Of a stretch of DNA of 39,057 bases, positions 15,165-22,911 are shown piece by piece. Numbering within the stretch: the first letter of the stretch is position 1; each line of letters opens with the position of its first letter. The DNA is taken from contig QFOU01000019.1 of the NCBI GenBank assembly GCA_003241595.1, forward strand, positions 1-39,057, written 5' to 3'. The translations under genes and the position numbers were made by a program. This DNA comes from Pseudomonas fluorescens. Lineage in GTDB: Bacteria > Pseudomonadota > Alphaproteobacteria > UBA2136 > UBA6156. The notes under the pieces were generated by a model. It searched no databases, was not told where the DNA came from, and was given only the letters and a program-made list of their open reading frames with translations.

Positions 15165-16721
15165 TTAGAGTTCCCAGCGGGATTCGTAACGGTCCGGCAG
15201 GTCGTTGGCGATGAGGATCACGTCATCCGGTTGACCATGGGCCTGCACCCATGTGCGGGCCACTTGAAGCGAGGGGAACGTATGAAGCTCAGCTTGTGAA
15301 GCGTTTTGTTTCACGGCCTGGATGAACGTTGGAATGCGGGCGGGACCGATGGCGAGAATAACGTCGGCATGGGTGGCGGCGAGAGCGCCGAGGCGGGCGT
15401 GCTCGGCATCGTGCGCCTTACCCAGTTCCACCATTCCCGGCGTGATGAGCACCCGACGGCGGGGGTGGGCCGGATCGGCATGGGCCTGAAGGCTGAGGGT
15501 CTCCAATGCCGCCGCAAAGCCCTGAGGGTTGGCGTTATAGGAATCGTCGAGGATCGTCTGGCGTCCGTTGTGCTGGACATTCAGGCGATAGGGGGCCGGT
15601 TGAGCCGTGGCCATGCTGGCGGCAATGGTTTTAGCGGGAAGGCCGAGTTCGGATGCCACGGCAAAGGCAACCGCCAGATTGCCGGATTGAACGGCGCCGT
15701 GGATGGGCGCGTGGAAGGGGGTCGAAGTTCCGCCATGGGCAAGGGTGAGGGTTTGGCCGGTCGAGGTCGCTTCGGCCTTCTCTATATAATAGTCGTGCGG
15801 GCCGCGCAGGATCTCGGGGCGGGACGTGACGAGGACATAGGATTCGGGGGCTTGGGCGACGCGGGGTTGCCAGAGGGCGTCAGGGATCTCGAATTTGGCC
15901 TGCGCAACGGTTTCGAGTGATTTGAAGCGCTCGTAGTGAGCTTGGCCGACGGCAGTAATGCAGGCGATGCTCGGGGGAGCGAGTTTACAGAGGCCCGCAA
16001 TGCTACCCGGCCCGTAAGCGCCCATTTCGGCAAGGAAATACTGGTGCTGCGGCTGAAGTTGCTCGCGCACGATACGGGCGATACCGAGAGGTGTATTCAC
16101 ACTACCGGGTGTGGAAAGTGTGGGGGCGCTGCTGCCAAGTATATGATTGAGGATATATTTCGTGCTGGTTTTACCGAACGAGCCGGTGATGCCGACTGTC
16201 GTGGGGGCGAGGCGGGCGAGAAGTGTATGCGCTTCGGTCAGATATTTGCGATTCTGGTAGGATTGCAAGGGCTTAAGCAAGATATTAGCGATCATCAACG
16301 CAAGCGGTAACATCTGGATGAGGACGATGAGGCCGAGCATTTGAAGCCATGGGGCCACCGGGGCAACAGCGAGCGCAACGATGGCGGGCACCACGAGCAG
16401 TGACGCCAGATACCATGTGTGGGTGGCGCGGGGGGTCATCACCAGCGCTTTTTTGGCGGTGCGGGTGGGATCCGGCTCCTGACGGCTTTTTAAAACCAGC
16501 CAGACGATCGCGTTGAGAACTGGCGCCAACGGTTGCCAAAACCCAAAGGGAACGCCAATGGCGAGGCCGAGACTTGCATACCGATCGAACGCGCGTTTCT
16601 CGATCCACCATTGGGCGAGGCGGGTGTTGTCATATTCCTCCTGCTGGAAAGGATGCAGGTAAGTGCGCAGCCGCAGCGTGGTAAAGTACGTGGTGGAGGC
16701 GGCGAGCAGGAGGGGGAACAT
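15165..16721 (-). CDS. Membrane-anchored MurF-type Mur ligase
   Basis: 518 residues. Residues about 1-155 contain several hydrophobic segments (1-12, 50-78, 103-148), absent from ordinary cytosolic MurF. From about 175 comes a complete Mur-ligase core: the ATP loop GITGSFGKTST (177-187), TPGSVNTPLGI, AEMGAYGPGS, the histidine region GQAHYERF, a Lys in QAKFEI (about 276) placed where Mur ligases carry a carbamylated Lys, and LDDSYNANPQG, the MurF signature. The likely reaction joins a D-amino-acid dipeptide to a UDP-MurNAc-peptide or a related acceptor, here at the membrane. It is 20 bases downstream of an alpha/beta hydrolase and divergent from a Ddl homologue. The acceptor is unknown. Confidence 0.85.
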   Translation of the reverse strand: MFPLLLAASTTYFTTLRLRTYLHPFQQEEYDNTRLAQWWIEKRAFDRYASLGLAIGVPFGFWQPLAPVLNAIVWLVLKSRQEPDPTRTAKKALVMTPRATHTWYLASLLVVPAIVALAVAPVAPWLQMLGLIVLIQMLPLALMIANILLKPLQSYQNRKYLTEAHTLLARLAPTTVGITGSFGKTSTKYILNHILGSSAPTLSTPGSVNTPLGIARIVREQLQPQHQYFLAEMGAYGPGSIAGLCKLAPPSIACITAVGQAHYERFKSLETVAQAKFEIPDALWQPRVAQAPESYVLVTSRPEILRGPHDYYIEKAEATSTGQTLTLAHGGTSTPFHAPIHGAVQSGNLAVAFAVASELGLPAKTIAASMATAQPAPYRLNVQHNGRQTILDDSYNANPQGFAAALETLSLQAHADPAHPRRRVLITPGMVELGKAHDAEHARLGALAATHADVILAIGPARIPTFIQAVKQNASQAELHTFPSLQVARTWVQAHGQPDDVILIANDLPDRYESRWEL

Positions 16722-16741
16722 GGCGGCTCTCGTTTCTTATA

Positions 16742-17533
16742 TTAGAGGGCCAAGGTGCGCAGGAACTGCTGGATGAGGGGGGCGGTAACATGGCGGCCGC
16801 CGGCCACGATCGAATAATGGGTTTGGTGCGGCAGCAGGTGCAGTTGCGCTTGGGGCAGCAGGCTGCGGAAGCGTTCACCCACCGACGGCGGTGTTTCGGT
16901 GTCGGACTCGCCGTAGATCAGGAGGGTGGGCAGCGAGATCTCCGGGCAGAGGTTGGCGACGTTGTCGTTGACGACCGCGAGGAAGGTGGGGCGAAGGTCC
17001 GGGCTGACATTCAGATAGTCGGTGCTGCCGAAGCGTTGGCGCAGGCGATTGAGGGGCATATCGCCGAGAATCGGTTTGAGTCCTTTGCCCAGCTTGATGA
17101 GCAGTTGCACGTATTTGCGGCGCACGGCCTGCTTGGGCGAGAGAATCTTGGGCACGCCCGCGCCGGCCAGTGAGACGAGGCCAATCAGGCCCGGCGTCTT
17201 TTGCGCGGCGAGGTGGATGGCGACGCGGAAGCCGAGGCTGTGACCTAGGATAATGGTAGGGCAGGCGGGTTGTGTGGCGAGCCATGCCGCGACCAGTTTA
17301 GCGTATTTGGCGGGGGAATAGGGTTCCGGCGGGTTGGGGGCTTCGCCGTGGCCGGGGAGGTCGAGGATCCAGCTTTCCCCCGCATGTACCAGGCTTTCGG
17401 CGATGGCGCGCAGACCTTCCCGCGATTGGCCCCAGCCGTGCAGCCAGACCAAGCGGACGGGGCCGGTCGCTTCGGTGAGCGGTTCGGCACGGAGAGTTGC
17501 AGCGTTGTGTTCGAAGCGGATGGATTGGGGCAT
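16742..17533 (-). CDS. Alpha/beta hydrolase in the Mur ligase-Ddl module
   Basis: 263 residues from the ATG at 17533; the open frame runs to 17728 but overlaps the divergent ddl gene and lacks homology-like content. RLVWLHGWGQSREGL is the oxyanion strand-loop, GHSLG the nucleophile elbow (Ser), GESDTETP the acid loop (Asp), and LLPHQTHYS supplies the His, so the catalytic triad is complete. No signal peptide is visible, so it is probably cytosolic. The substrate cannot be told from sequence. Being 20 bases upstream of the Mur ligase, it is almost certainly co-transcribed and may act on the same precursor, for instance as an esterase, amidase or peptidase; that is inference. Confidence 0.82.
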   Translation of the reverse strand: MPQSIRFEHNAATLRAEPLTEATGPVRLVWLHGWGQSREGLRAIAESLVHAGESWILDLPGHGEAPNPPEPYSPAKYAKLVAAWLATQPACPTIILGHSLGFRVAIHLAAQKTPGLIGLVSLAGAGVPKILSPKQAVRRKYVQLLIKLGKGLKPILGDMPLNRLRQRFGSTDYLNVSPDLRPTFLAVVNDNVANLCPEISLPTLLIYGESDTETPPSVGERFRSLLPQAQLHLLPHQTHYSIVAGGRHVTAPLIQQFLRTLAL

Positions 17534-17665
17534 GGCGGCAGTCGGTCGATTAATTCTGTATATTTGTAGAGGAATGCAGAGGCGGGTGCAAAGATCCTTG
17601 GTGGTAGGCGCGGATTTCGGTAGGATGGGTGCAGTAAAGAAGTAACAAGACCGAGTCTGTTTTTG

Positions 17666-18880
17666 ATGGCCACCACCCCCACCCGAACCAAAGTTGCCGT
17701 CCTGTTTGGCGGTTTGAGCAGCGAACATGATGTGAGCATCCTGACCGGTTTGCAGATTTTAGAGGCGTTGGACCCTGCTAAATATGACGGTTTTCCGGTG
17801 TATATCGGCTTAGATGGTCAGTGGTGGGTGGGTGATGCCTTGCGGGAGCGCAAGAACTACCTGCCGGACCTGGCGCTGAAGCGACAACTGGTACGCGTGA
17901 CCCTGCCGGTGGGCAACAGCCGTGAGCACGGCGGCTGGGTGCTGCGGGAAGTGAGTGGGGGTTTACTTAAAAAGCCGCGCACGTTCGGCTTCGATGTGGT
18001 GATTCCGGCCCTGCACGGGACTTGGGGCGAAGATGGCACCTTGCAAGGTGCACTGGCCGCGGACGGGATTCCGTGTGTAGGCGGTGGTGTGGGCGCCATG
18101 GGCCTGACCATCAACAAGATGTGGACGCTGGGTGCTGCCGCCGCGGCCGGTCTGCCCACTCCCGCGACCTTGTATGTGGCACGGGGTGCCGATGTAGTGA
18201 CCAAGCTGGACGCGTGGAAGGGGACTTACCCTGTATTTGTGAAGCCGAACTTCCTCGGCAGCAGCATTGGCGCGCGGGTGGCCAAGGATCGGGCCGATGC
18301 CGAAGCGGCGGTGGCGCAAGTCTTCCGGTTGGATACGGCGGCGTTGGTGCAGCGCTGCATTCCCAACCTTGTGGAGTACAATGTGGCGGTGCGCCGTACG
18401 GCCACGGGTGAGATCGTGACCAGCGCCATCGAGCGCCCCCTGCGCGAAGGGGAAAGCCTTGATTTCAAATCGAAATACCTGAGCGGGGGCGGTTTGGACA
18501 AGCTCGGCAACAAGCTGGGTACCGTCAGTGAAGGCATGGCCAGCGCCACCCGTGTACTGAACCCGCCGGAACTGGACGGCGCGCGTGTCGACAAAATCCG
18601 CGGCTGGGCCAAGACACTGTTTGAGACGGTGGACTTGGGTGGCGCGCCGCGTTTGGACTTTTTGTGCGATGAGGCAACTGGTGAGCTGTGGTTTAACGAA
18701 GTGAACCCGTTGCCCGGCAGCTTTGGCTACTTTTTGTGGGAAAAGGCCGAGCAGCCCGTGGGTTTCTCGGAATTGCTGCACGACATGATTACCGAAGCGC
18801 GGGGCCGGTTGCGGACGCAGGCGCGGGTGGTGGACCCGGTGGCAAATGGGGGGGCTATCTTTAGAAAACGCGGGGTTTAG
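17666..18880 (+). CDS. ddl: D-alanine-D-alanine ligase homologue
   Basis: 404 residues from the ATG at 17666. ATP-grasp ligase making D-Ala-D-Ala for peptidoglycan. Visible: LFGGLSSEHDVSILTG with the catalytic Glu (about 13-28), HGTWGEDGTLQG, the ATP-binding strand FVKPNFLGSSIG, a Lys-Tyr in the omega loop (DFKSKYLS), expected of ligases preferring D-Ala, and the Mg ligands in PRLDF and NEVNPLPG. After that the usual NTxPGxT segment reads NPLPGSFGYFLWE, a divergent acceptor-pocket end. It is transcribed away from the alpha/beta hydrolase with about 130 bases between starts and has its own strong terminator. The second substrate (D-Ala or another D-residue) cannot be fixed from sequence. Confidence 0.9.
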   Translation: MATTPTRTKVAVLFGGLSSEHDVSILTGLQILEALDPAKYDGFPVYIGLDGQWWVGDALRERKNYLPDLALKRQLVRVTLPVGNSREHGGWVLREVSGGLLKKPRTFGFDVVIPALHGTWGEDGTLQGALAADGIPCVGGGVGAMGLTINKMWTLGAAAAAGLPTPATLYVARGADVVTKLDAWKGTYPVFVKPNFLGSSIGARVAKDRADAEAAVAQVFRLDTAALVQRCIPNLVEYNVAVRRTATGEIVTSAIERPLREGESLDFKSKYLSGGGLDKLGNKLGTVSEGMASATRVLNPPELDGARVDKIRGWAKTLFETVDLGGAPRLDFLCDEATGELWFNEVNPLPGSFGYFLWEKAEQPVGFSELLHDMITEARGRLRTQARVVDPVANGGAIFRKRGV

Positions 18881-18890
18881 GCCCGCCACC

Positions 18891-18914
18891 GCCCGCCGGT
18901 TGGCGGGCTTTTTT
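18891..18914 (+). terminator. Terminator of ddl
   Basis: GCCCGCC/GGCGGGC stem with a four-base loop followed by T6, ten bases after the ddl stop. Confidence 0.92.
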
Positions 18915-19045
18915 CGGTAATAGGGTTGCGCACAGGGCCGGTACGCCCTATGTCGATGCAGAACTTACTTCTAAGCATTTCGTTGGGGGCTTAAGCCCTC
19001 GTGTGTGCCGGTAACATCCGGCTTGTATATGGCAGGGAGATCGCC
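18915..19045 (+). promoter_or_regulatory. Leader region of the orphan gene at 19046
   Basis: 131 bases with three short hairpin-forming sequences: AGGGC/GCCCT around 18936-18951, the palindrome GGGCTTAAGCCC at 18987-18998, and GCCGG/CCGGC at about 19007-19023. The ribosome binding site AGGGAG follows at about 19034-19039. No clear promoter boxes were identified. Confidence 0.35.
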
Positions 19046-19732
19046 ATGAATATGAATGTTAATGCTGACGACCTGAAAATTCGTGATCGTTCCCGTGTGG
19101 AAGCCAGTCTTGCCACATTTCTGAAGGATCATGGTTTCAGCCATGCTCAGGGCGAGCGGTTTGCACCGCATGCCTACGATCACTTTCGGGACGTGAACAA
19201 TCACGTGCCGGCCAACGCGGGTGTGCTGGGCCACTTTCTACTGAAGGATGCTGCCGGCAAGGCTCTGATGAAGGAGGCTTTGTCCATTTTCGCTGGAAAC
19301 CTGCCGAAAGCGCCGATTCCGGTCGCTGATACTCCGAAGATTTTCCCGCTGGAGGTTGAACTGGTTCTGCCGGAGCCGGTGGATGTGGTGATGACCGGCG
19401 TGATTCCGGACGATGTGTACCAGCGTTTGACGGCGCGGGTGCATGAGGCATTCGATGACTATATGGCGAGCGGATCGCATCATTCGAACCGCAAGCCGCA
19501 CTACATCGAATCCGTTCTGGTGGAAATTGCGAATGTCTGCGAGGCACACGGCCTCTCCGTGTTTGTGATGCCGTGCCAGGACTACACCGACATGTCGCGG
19601 GAATTCTTCCATAAACGCCGTTCTGCGGTGGCTGAGAAGAAGATTCCCGACAGCTTTGAGCTGATGTGGCAGCCCGGTGGTGTCGCGCCTCCCCGCAAGG
19701 AGCAGGTGCGGCCGCCGAAGCGTAACCGCTAG
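19046..19732 (+). CDS. Orphan cytosolic protein
   Basis: 228 residues; not recognised. Start at ATG 19046 is set by AGGGAG seven bases upstream; a frame opening at 19001 lacks such support. There is no signal peptide or membrane helix. The middle contains a strand-rich segment IFPLEVELVLPEPVDVVMTGVIPDD, then a helical part with two His (GSHHSNRKPHYIESVLVEIANVCEAHGLSVFVMP). The C-terminal 25 residues are Pro, Lys and Arg rich and probably disordered. It is a single-gene unit between the ddl terminator and its own terminator. Codon and base use look like the neighbours, so recent transfer is not suggested. Confidence 0.7.
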   Translation: MNMNVNADDLKIRDRSRVEASLATFLKDHGFSHAQGERFAPHAYDHFRDVNNHVPANAGVLGHFLLKDAAGKALMKEALSIFAGNLPKAPIPVADTPKIFPLEVELVLPEPVDVVMTGVIPDDVYQRLTARVHEAFDDYMASGSHHSNRKPHYIESVLVEIANVCEAHGLSVFVMPCQDYTDMSREFFHKRRSAVAEKKIPDSFELMWQPGGVAPPRKEQVRPPKRNR

Positions 19733-19757
19733 ACTGACTTTCGACTCGACTCACCAC

Positions 19758-19788
19758 GGGCCCCCTTTCTCGGGGGCCCGCTGTTTTT
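19758..19788 (+). terminator. Terminator of the orphan gene at 19046
   Basis: Eight-base arms GGGCCCCC and GGGGGCCC, a six-base loop, then GCTGTTTTT. Confidence 0.92.
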
Positions 19789-19790
19789 GA

Positions 19791-19805
19791 GGCATATGAT
19801 ATGCC
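19791..19805. repeat. Palindrome GGCATATGATATGCC
   Basis: Seven-base arms around a single G, squeezed between two convergent terminators. Possible protein-binding site, or part of the extended hairpin of the next terminator. Confidence 0.4.
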
Positions 19806-19833
19806 AAAAGGCCGTAGCGAGTGCTACGGCCTT
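19806..19833 (-). terminator. Terminator of the small basic protein gene
   Basis: Eleven-base arms AAGGCCGTAGC and GCTACGGCCTT with a four-base loop; TTTT follows on the minus strand. Confidence 0.85.
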
Positions 19834-19853
19834 GGCAATGAGAGGGAGAGAGG

Positions 19854-20009
19854 TTAGTGCGTACGCGCCTTGCTGTGACGACGCATCAGCTTGCGATGCT
19901 GGCGTTTGGCACGGGCTTCCTTTTTGCGCTTGGGTTCGCGCGCATCCGTGATGGAGGCAATATCTTCACGACGGGCGCGAGCGGAGTAGGATTCAGCGGA
20001 ATGATACAT
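19854..20009 (-). CDS. Small, very basic orphan protein
   Basis: 51 residues starting at the ATG at 20009, chosen because AAGGGGAG sits seven bases upstream; an in-frame ATG at 20042 lacks this. The second half is dense in Lys and Arg (EPKRKKEARAKRQHRKLMRRHSKARTH), suggesting nucleic-acid binding, perhaps RNA or the ribosome; that is inference only. It is closed by its own strong terminator and follows the lepA terminator, so it is a monocistronic gene. Not recognised as a known ribosomal protein. Confidence 0.65.
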   Translation of the reverse strand: MYHSAESYSARARREDIASITDAREPKRKKEARAKRQHRKLMRRHSKARTH

Positions 20010-20100
20010 AAGGTTCTCCCCTTCTGAGTGAAATAAACGCAATACATGTGAACCCTTCAGACATAAGTCGCACCGGCTTGGAGTTCAAGGGGCAAGATAC

Positions 20101-20126
20101 AAAAAAGCCCCTTTGACTGGGGCTTT
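20101..20126 (-). terminator. Terminator of lepA
   Basis: Arms AAAGCCCC and GGGGCTTT with a seven-base loop; T6 follows on the minus strand. It lies ten bases past the lepA stop. Confidence 0.9.
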
Positions 20127-20135
20127 GGAGTGGAT

Positions 20136-21962
20136 TTAGTCGCCGAGTTTAAGGGCGGCGAGGAAGGCTTCCTGTGGGATGTCGACGCTACCCATCGACT
20201 TCATACGCTTCTTACCCTCTTTCTGCTTATCCAGCAGTTTGCGTTTACGGGTGATATCCCCACCGTAGCACTTGGCGGTCACGTCTTTGCGCACGGCCTT
20301 AACGGTTTCACGTGCAATGATTTTTCCGCCGATGGCGGCTTGCAGCGCCACATCGAAGAGTTGGCGCGGGATGAGTTCCTTCATTTTGGAAATGAGCGCG
20401 CGGCCGCGAAGCTCGGCCATGCTGCGGTGGACCACCATGGTGAAGGCATCGACCGGCTCGTTGTTGATGAGGATGTTCACCTTGACCAAGTCACCGCCTT
20501 CGAAGCCATCCGGCGAGTAATCGAAGCTGGCATAGCCGCGGGTCATGGATTTGAGGCGGTCGTTGAAGTCGAGCACCACCTCATTCAGCGGCAGGCGATA
20601 GGTCAGCATGGCGCGCTTGCCATGCCATTGCAGGCCCAGCTGGATGCCGCGTTTCTCCTGGCACAGTGTAATGACCGAGCCCAAGTACTCTTCCGGCACC
20701 AGAATGGTAGACTTGATGTAGGGTTCGAGCATTTCGTCGATCTGCGAGGGGTCTGGCAGATCGGACGGTTTTTCGACGTCGATGAGCGTGCCGTCCATCT
20801 TGCGGACCTGGTAGACCACGTTGGGGGCGGTGGTGACGAGGTCGAGGTTGTACTCGCGCTCTAGGCGGGTCTGGATGATGTCCATGTGCAGCAAACCCAG
20901 GAAGCCGCAGCGGAAGCCGTGGCCGAGGGCGGGCGAGTGCTCGTTGATATAGGTGAATGAAGTGTCGTTGATGCGCAGCTTGGCGAGTGCGTCCTTCAGC
21001 TTTTCGTAGTCATCGCCTTCGGTGGGGTAGAGACCGCAGAACACCAGCGGCGGAACGTTCTTGAAGCCGGGCAGGGGCGTGATGAGGCCGTGGTTGGCGG
21101 CGGTGAAATCGGCAATGGTATCGCCCACCTGCGCGTCGCCCACTTCCTTCATGGCGGCGGTGAAGACGCCCACTTCGCCGGCGTAGAGGGTATCCACGGC
21201 ACGGAAACGCTGGGCTTCCTGCGGGTGGAGGATGCCGACGCGGTCGATGATGTAGGTGCGGTCGGCGTTCATCAGCTTGACCTTGGAGCCGCGGGTGAGC
21301 GAGCCATCCAGCAGACGCACCAGCACCACCACGCCGAGGTAGTTGTCGTACCAGGCATCGACCAGCAGGCCCTTGGTGGGAGCATCGACATCGCCTTTGG
21401 GAGCGGGAACCTTATCGACAATGGCTTGCAGGATGGCGGCAACCCCCATACCGGTTTTGGCGGAGCAGGGCAGAGCTTCGGAGGCATCGAGGCCGATGAG
21501 GTCTTCGATCTGGGCTTTGACGCGCTCGGGTTCGGCGGCGGGGAGGTCGATCTTGTTGAGGACGGGGAGGATCTCGAGGTCGTTTTCCAGCGCGGTATAG
21601 ACGTTGGCGAGGGTTTGGGCTTCCACGCCCTGAGCGGCATCCACCACCAGAAGCGCACCTTCGCAGGCGGTGAGAGAGCGCGACACCTCATAGGCAAAAT
21701 CGACGTGGCCGGGGGTGTCGATGAAGTTCATCTGGTAGGTTTGGCCATCGGCGGCCTTGAAGTGCAGGCGGGTGGCGTTGGCTTTGATGGTAATACCACG
21801 CTCGCGCTCGATCTCCATGGTGTCCATCATCTGGTCCTTCATGACCCGTTTGTCGATGGTGCCGGTGACTTCCAGCAGGCGGTCGGCCAGCGTGGATTTG
21901 CCGTGGTCGATGTGGGCAATGATGCTGAAATTGCGGATGTGGGACAGGGACTTTTGCGACAT
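20136..21962 (-). CDS. lepA: Elongation factor 4 (LepA)
   Basis: 608 residues, full length. A ribosome-associated GTPase linked to back-translocation or ribosome assembly. G1 is AHIDHGKST (about 16-24), the switch contains RERGITIKA, G3 is DTPGHVDF and G4 NKIDLP. The EF-G-like domains follow (GVFTAAMKEV; LGFLGLLHMDIIQTRLEREYNLDLVTTAPNV is highly characteristic), and the C-terminal domain special to LepA ends KKRMKSMGSVDIPQEAFLAALKL. It is flanked by small orphan genes rather than by lepB, its partner in many bacteria, and ends in its own terminator. Confidence 0.97.
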   Translation of the reverse strand: MSQKSLSHIRNFSIIAHIDHGKSTLADRLLEVTGTIDKRVMKDQMMDTMEIERERGITIKANATRLHFKAADGQTYQMNFIDTPGHVDFAYEVSRSLTACEGALLVVDAAQGVEAQTLANVYTALENDLEILPVLNKIDLPAAEPERVKAQIEDLIGLDASEALPCSAKTGMGVAAILQAIVDKVPAPKGDVDAPTKGLLVDAWYDNYLGVVVLVRLLDGSLTRGSKVKLMNADRTYIIDRVGILHPQEAQRFRAVDTLYAGEVGVFTAAMKEVGDAQVGDTIADFTAANHGLITPLPGFKNVPPLVFCGLYPTEGDDYEKLKDALAKLRINDTSFTYINEHSPALGHGFRCGFLGLLHMDIIQTRLEREYNLDLVTTAPNVVYQVRKMDGTLIDVEKPSDLPDPSQIDEMLEPYIKSTILVPEEYLGSVITLCQEKRGIQLGLQWHGKRAMLTYRLPLNEVVLDFNDRLKSMTRGYASFDYSPDGFEGGDLVKVNILINNEPVDAFTMVVHRSMAELRGRALISKMKELIPRQLFDVALQAAIGGKIIARETVKAVRKDVTAKCYGGDITRKRKLLDKQKEGKKRMKSMGSVDIPQEAFLAALKLGD

Positions 21963-22022
21963 GGGGCTTCTTTAACAGAAATTATGCCGAAAATGAAGCG
22001 AGAAGCGTAGCTTACCAACAGA

Positions 22023-22046
22023 CATGCCGCCCCCGGGGGCGGCATG
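22023..22046 (-). terminator. 24-base perfect palindrome after the small orphan gene at 22049
   Basis: CATGCCGCCCCC and GGGGGCGGCATG abut with no spacer. It lies two bases past the stop at 22049. Only a weak T content follows on the minus strand, so it may be an inefficient terminator or a 3'-protecting hairpin. Confidence 0.5.
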
Positions 22047-22048
22047 GA

Positions 22049-22324
22049 TCAGCGGGCGAGAAGACGCTCGTAACGCTGGCGGTCGATGGCCGGCAGGCCA
22101 TGGATCGCGCAACGCCGCAGAAACGTTTTAAACTGCCAATACAGCAGCGCTTCGGAAGAGGTGTACTCGGGCACCTTATCGTGCGCGGGTGACGGCTGGG
22201 GAAGCGGCATGAGCACAGCTTTCGGTTTTCTGCGGCTTTCAGCAGGAGGGGCATTATGGCCAAGGCCGGGTTCCTGTTTCAGAAAATAGAAATAGTCATA
22301 ATCCTCCAGTTCGCGGTTCAGCAT
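22049..22324 (-). CDS. Small orphan protein
   Basis: 91 residues from the ATG at 22324, which has GGGGAG about nine bases upstream; two more upstream Met codons in the same frame (22354, 22396) lack one. Not recognised. The N-terminus is acidic and aromatic (ELEDYDYFYFLKQ), the middle is Pro-rich and probably disordered, and the C-terminal 35 residues look like an amphipathic helical domain (SSEALLYWQFKTFLRRCAIHGLPAIDRQRYERLLAR). It lies upstream of lepA on the same strand, with a large palindrome between them. Confidence 0.6.
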   Translation of the reverse strand: MLNRELEDYDYFYFLKQEPGLGHNAPPAESRRKPKAVLMPLPQPSPAHDKVPEYTSSEALLYWQFKTFLRRCAIHGLPAIDRQRYERLLAR

Positions 22325-22481
22325 GCTTAAGGCTCCCCGTGTGTAAAAATGCATAAGTTCGGCGTTTGGCTTACGCCGGTGAGGGGAGGCTGGCAAGGGG
22401 GTGAAAAACCTTTCTTTTTTAGGGATATCTCCGCAGAAACCCGCCGTATTTTGTGAACATAGGATTCTACATACGGGCTAT

Positions 22482-22515
22482 AAAAAATCCGCCTTCCCCC
22501 AGAGAGGGAAGGCGG
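22482..22515 (-). terminator. Terminator of the 51-residue orphan gene
   Basis: Ten-base arms CCGCCTTCCC and GGGAAGGCGG with a seven-base loop; on the minus strand AT6 follows. Confidence 0.9.
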
Positions 22516-22540
22516 TACGCGCGACATGATGAGACTTGAG

Positions 22541-22696
22541 TCAGTCAGTACCGTGGATCGGGCCGAGTGATTTTACAACCTTTGGCTTTCTGAGCGCAAA
22601 GGCAGCGGCAATCACGGCACGAATTCCGAGAGGCTTCATGTGAGATACATCGAGAGGCTTCTCACTTGGGCGAGATATATTTGAGGGGGCGGTCAT
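22541..22696 (-). CDS. 51-residue orphan protein with hairpin-controlled leader
   Basis: Start at ATG 22696 is set by AAGGAG seven bases upstream, one of the best ribosome binding sites in the window; the longer frame to 22786 runs back through the leader hairpin. Not recognised. The protein has a polar N-terminal third and a hydrophobic-basic centre (GIRAVIAAAFALRKPKVVKSLG), possibly a short amphipathic or membrane-associating helix. The leader has a promoter-like pair (22802-22829) and then a 9-bp hairpin with T5 ending 15 bases before the start codon, so most transcripts might stop before the gene. It ends with a strong terminator. Confidence 0.65.
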   Translation of the reverse strand: MTAPSNISRPSEKPLDVSHMKPLGIRAVIAAAFALRKPKVVKSLGPIHGTD

Positions 22697-22711
22697 GGAT
22701 CGTCTCCTTGG

Positions 22712-22740
22712 AAAAACGGCATCCCGACATTGGGATGCCG
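22712..22740 (-). terminator. Terminator-like hairpin (attenuator candidate) in a 5' leader
   Basis: On the minus strand CGGCATCCC pairs with GGGATGCCG and T5 follows directly, then the ribosome binding site and ATG of the 51-residue gene. No other minus-strand gene lies upstream for it to terminate. Confidence 0.6.
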
Positions 22741-22801
22741 GCAGAAATGGTGATGCAGGCATAAAACTGGTCCTCAGCTTTGGCAAGCGGCGGTTGGATA
22801 C

Positions 22802-22829
22802 ATTGTAAGCTTATTGCAAGGGAATGCAA
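22802..22829 (-). promoter_or_regulatory. Promoter candidate for the 51-residue gene
   Basis: On the minus strand TTGCAT (22829-22824), a 16-base spacer, then TACAAT (22807-22802). Transcription would start near 22795, giving a leader of about 100 bases that includes the attenuator candidate. Confidence 0.5.
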
Positions 22830-22911
22830 CAGCGACGGTGCCGCCTGTGCTTTAAGCGCCCACACAACGGAGCGGCTAGTGATAACCGAAGGCCTTTGGT
22901 AGATTTATCCT

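Noticed and set aside
17534..17728. N-terminal extension of the alpha/beta hydrolase frame
   Set aside because: It overlaps the start of ddl, has low-complexity Gly and basic content, and the fold starts after the ATG at 17533.
19791..19805. Idea that the GGCATATGATATGCC palindrome is an attachment or insertion site
   Set aside because: There is no flanking duplication or mobile gene; it fits as a spacer between convergent terminators.
20305..20318. GTTTCACGTGCAAT, parS-like, inside lepA
   Set aside because: Two mismatches in 14 and it encodes conserved LepA residues, so chance is likely.
21090..22010. 306-codon plus-strand open frame opposite lepA
   Set aside because: Overlaps the LepA GTP-binding motifs antisense and shows no protein-like features.
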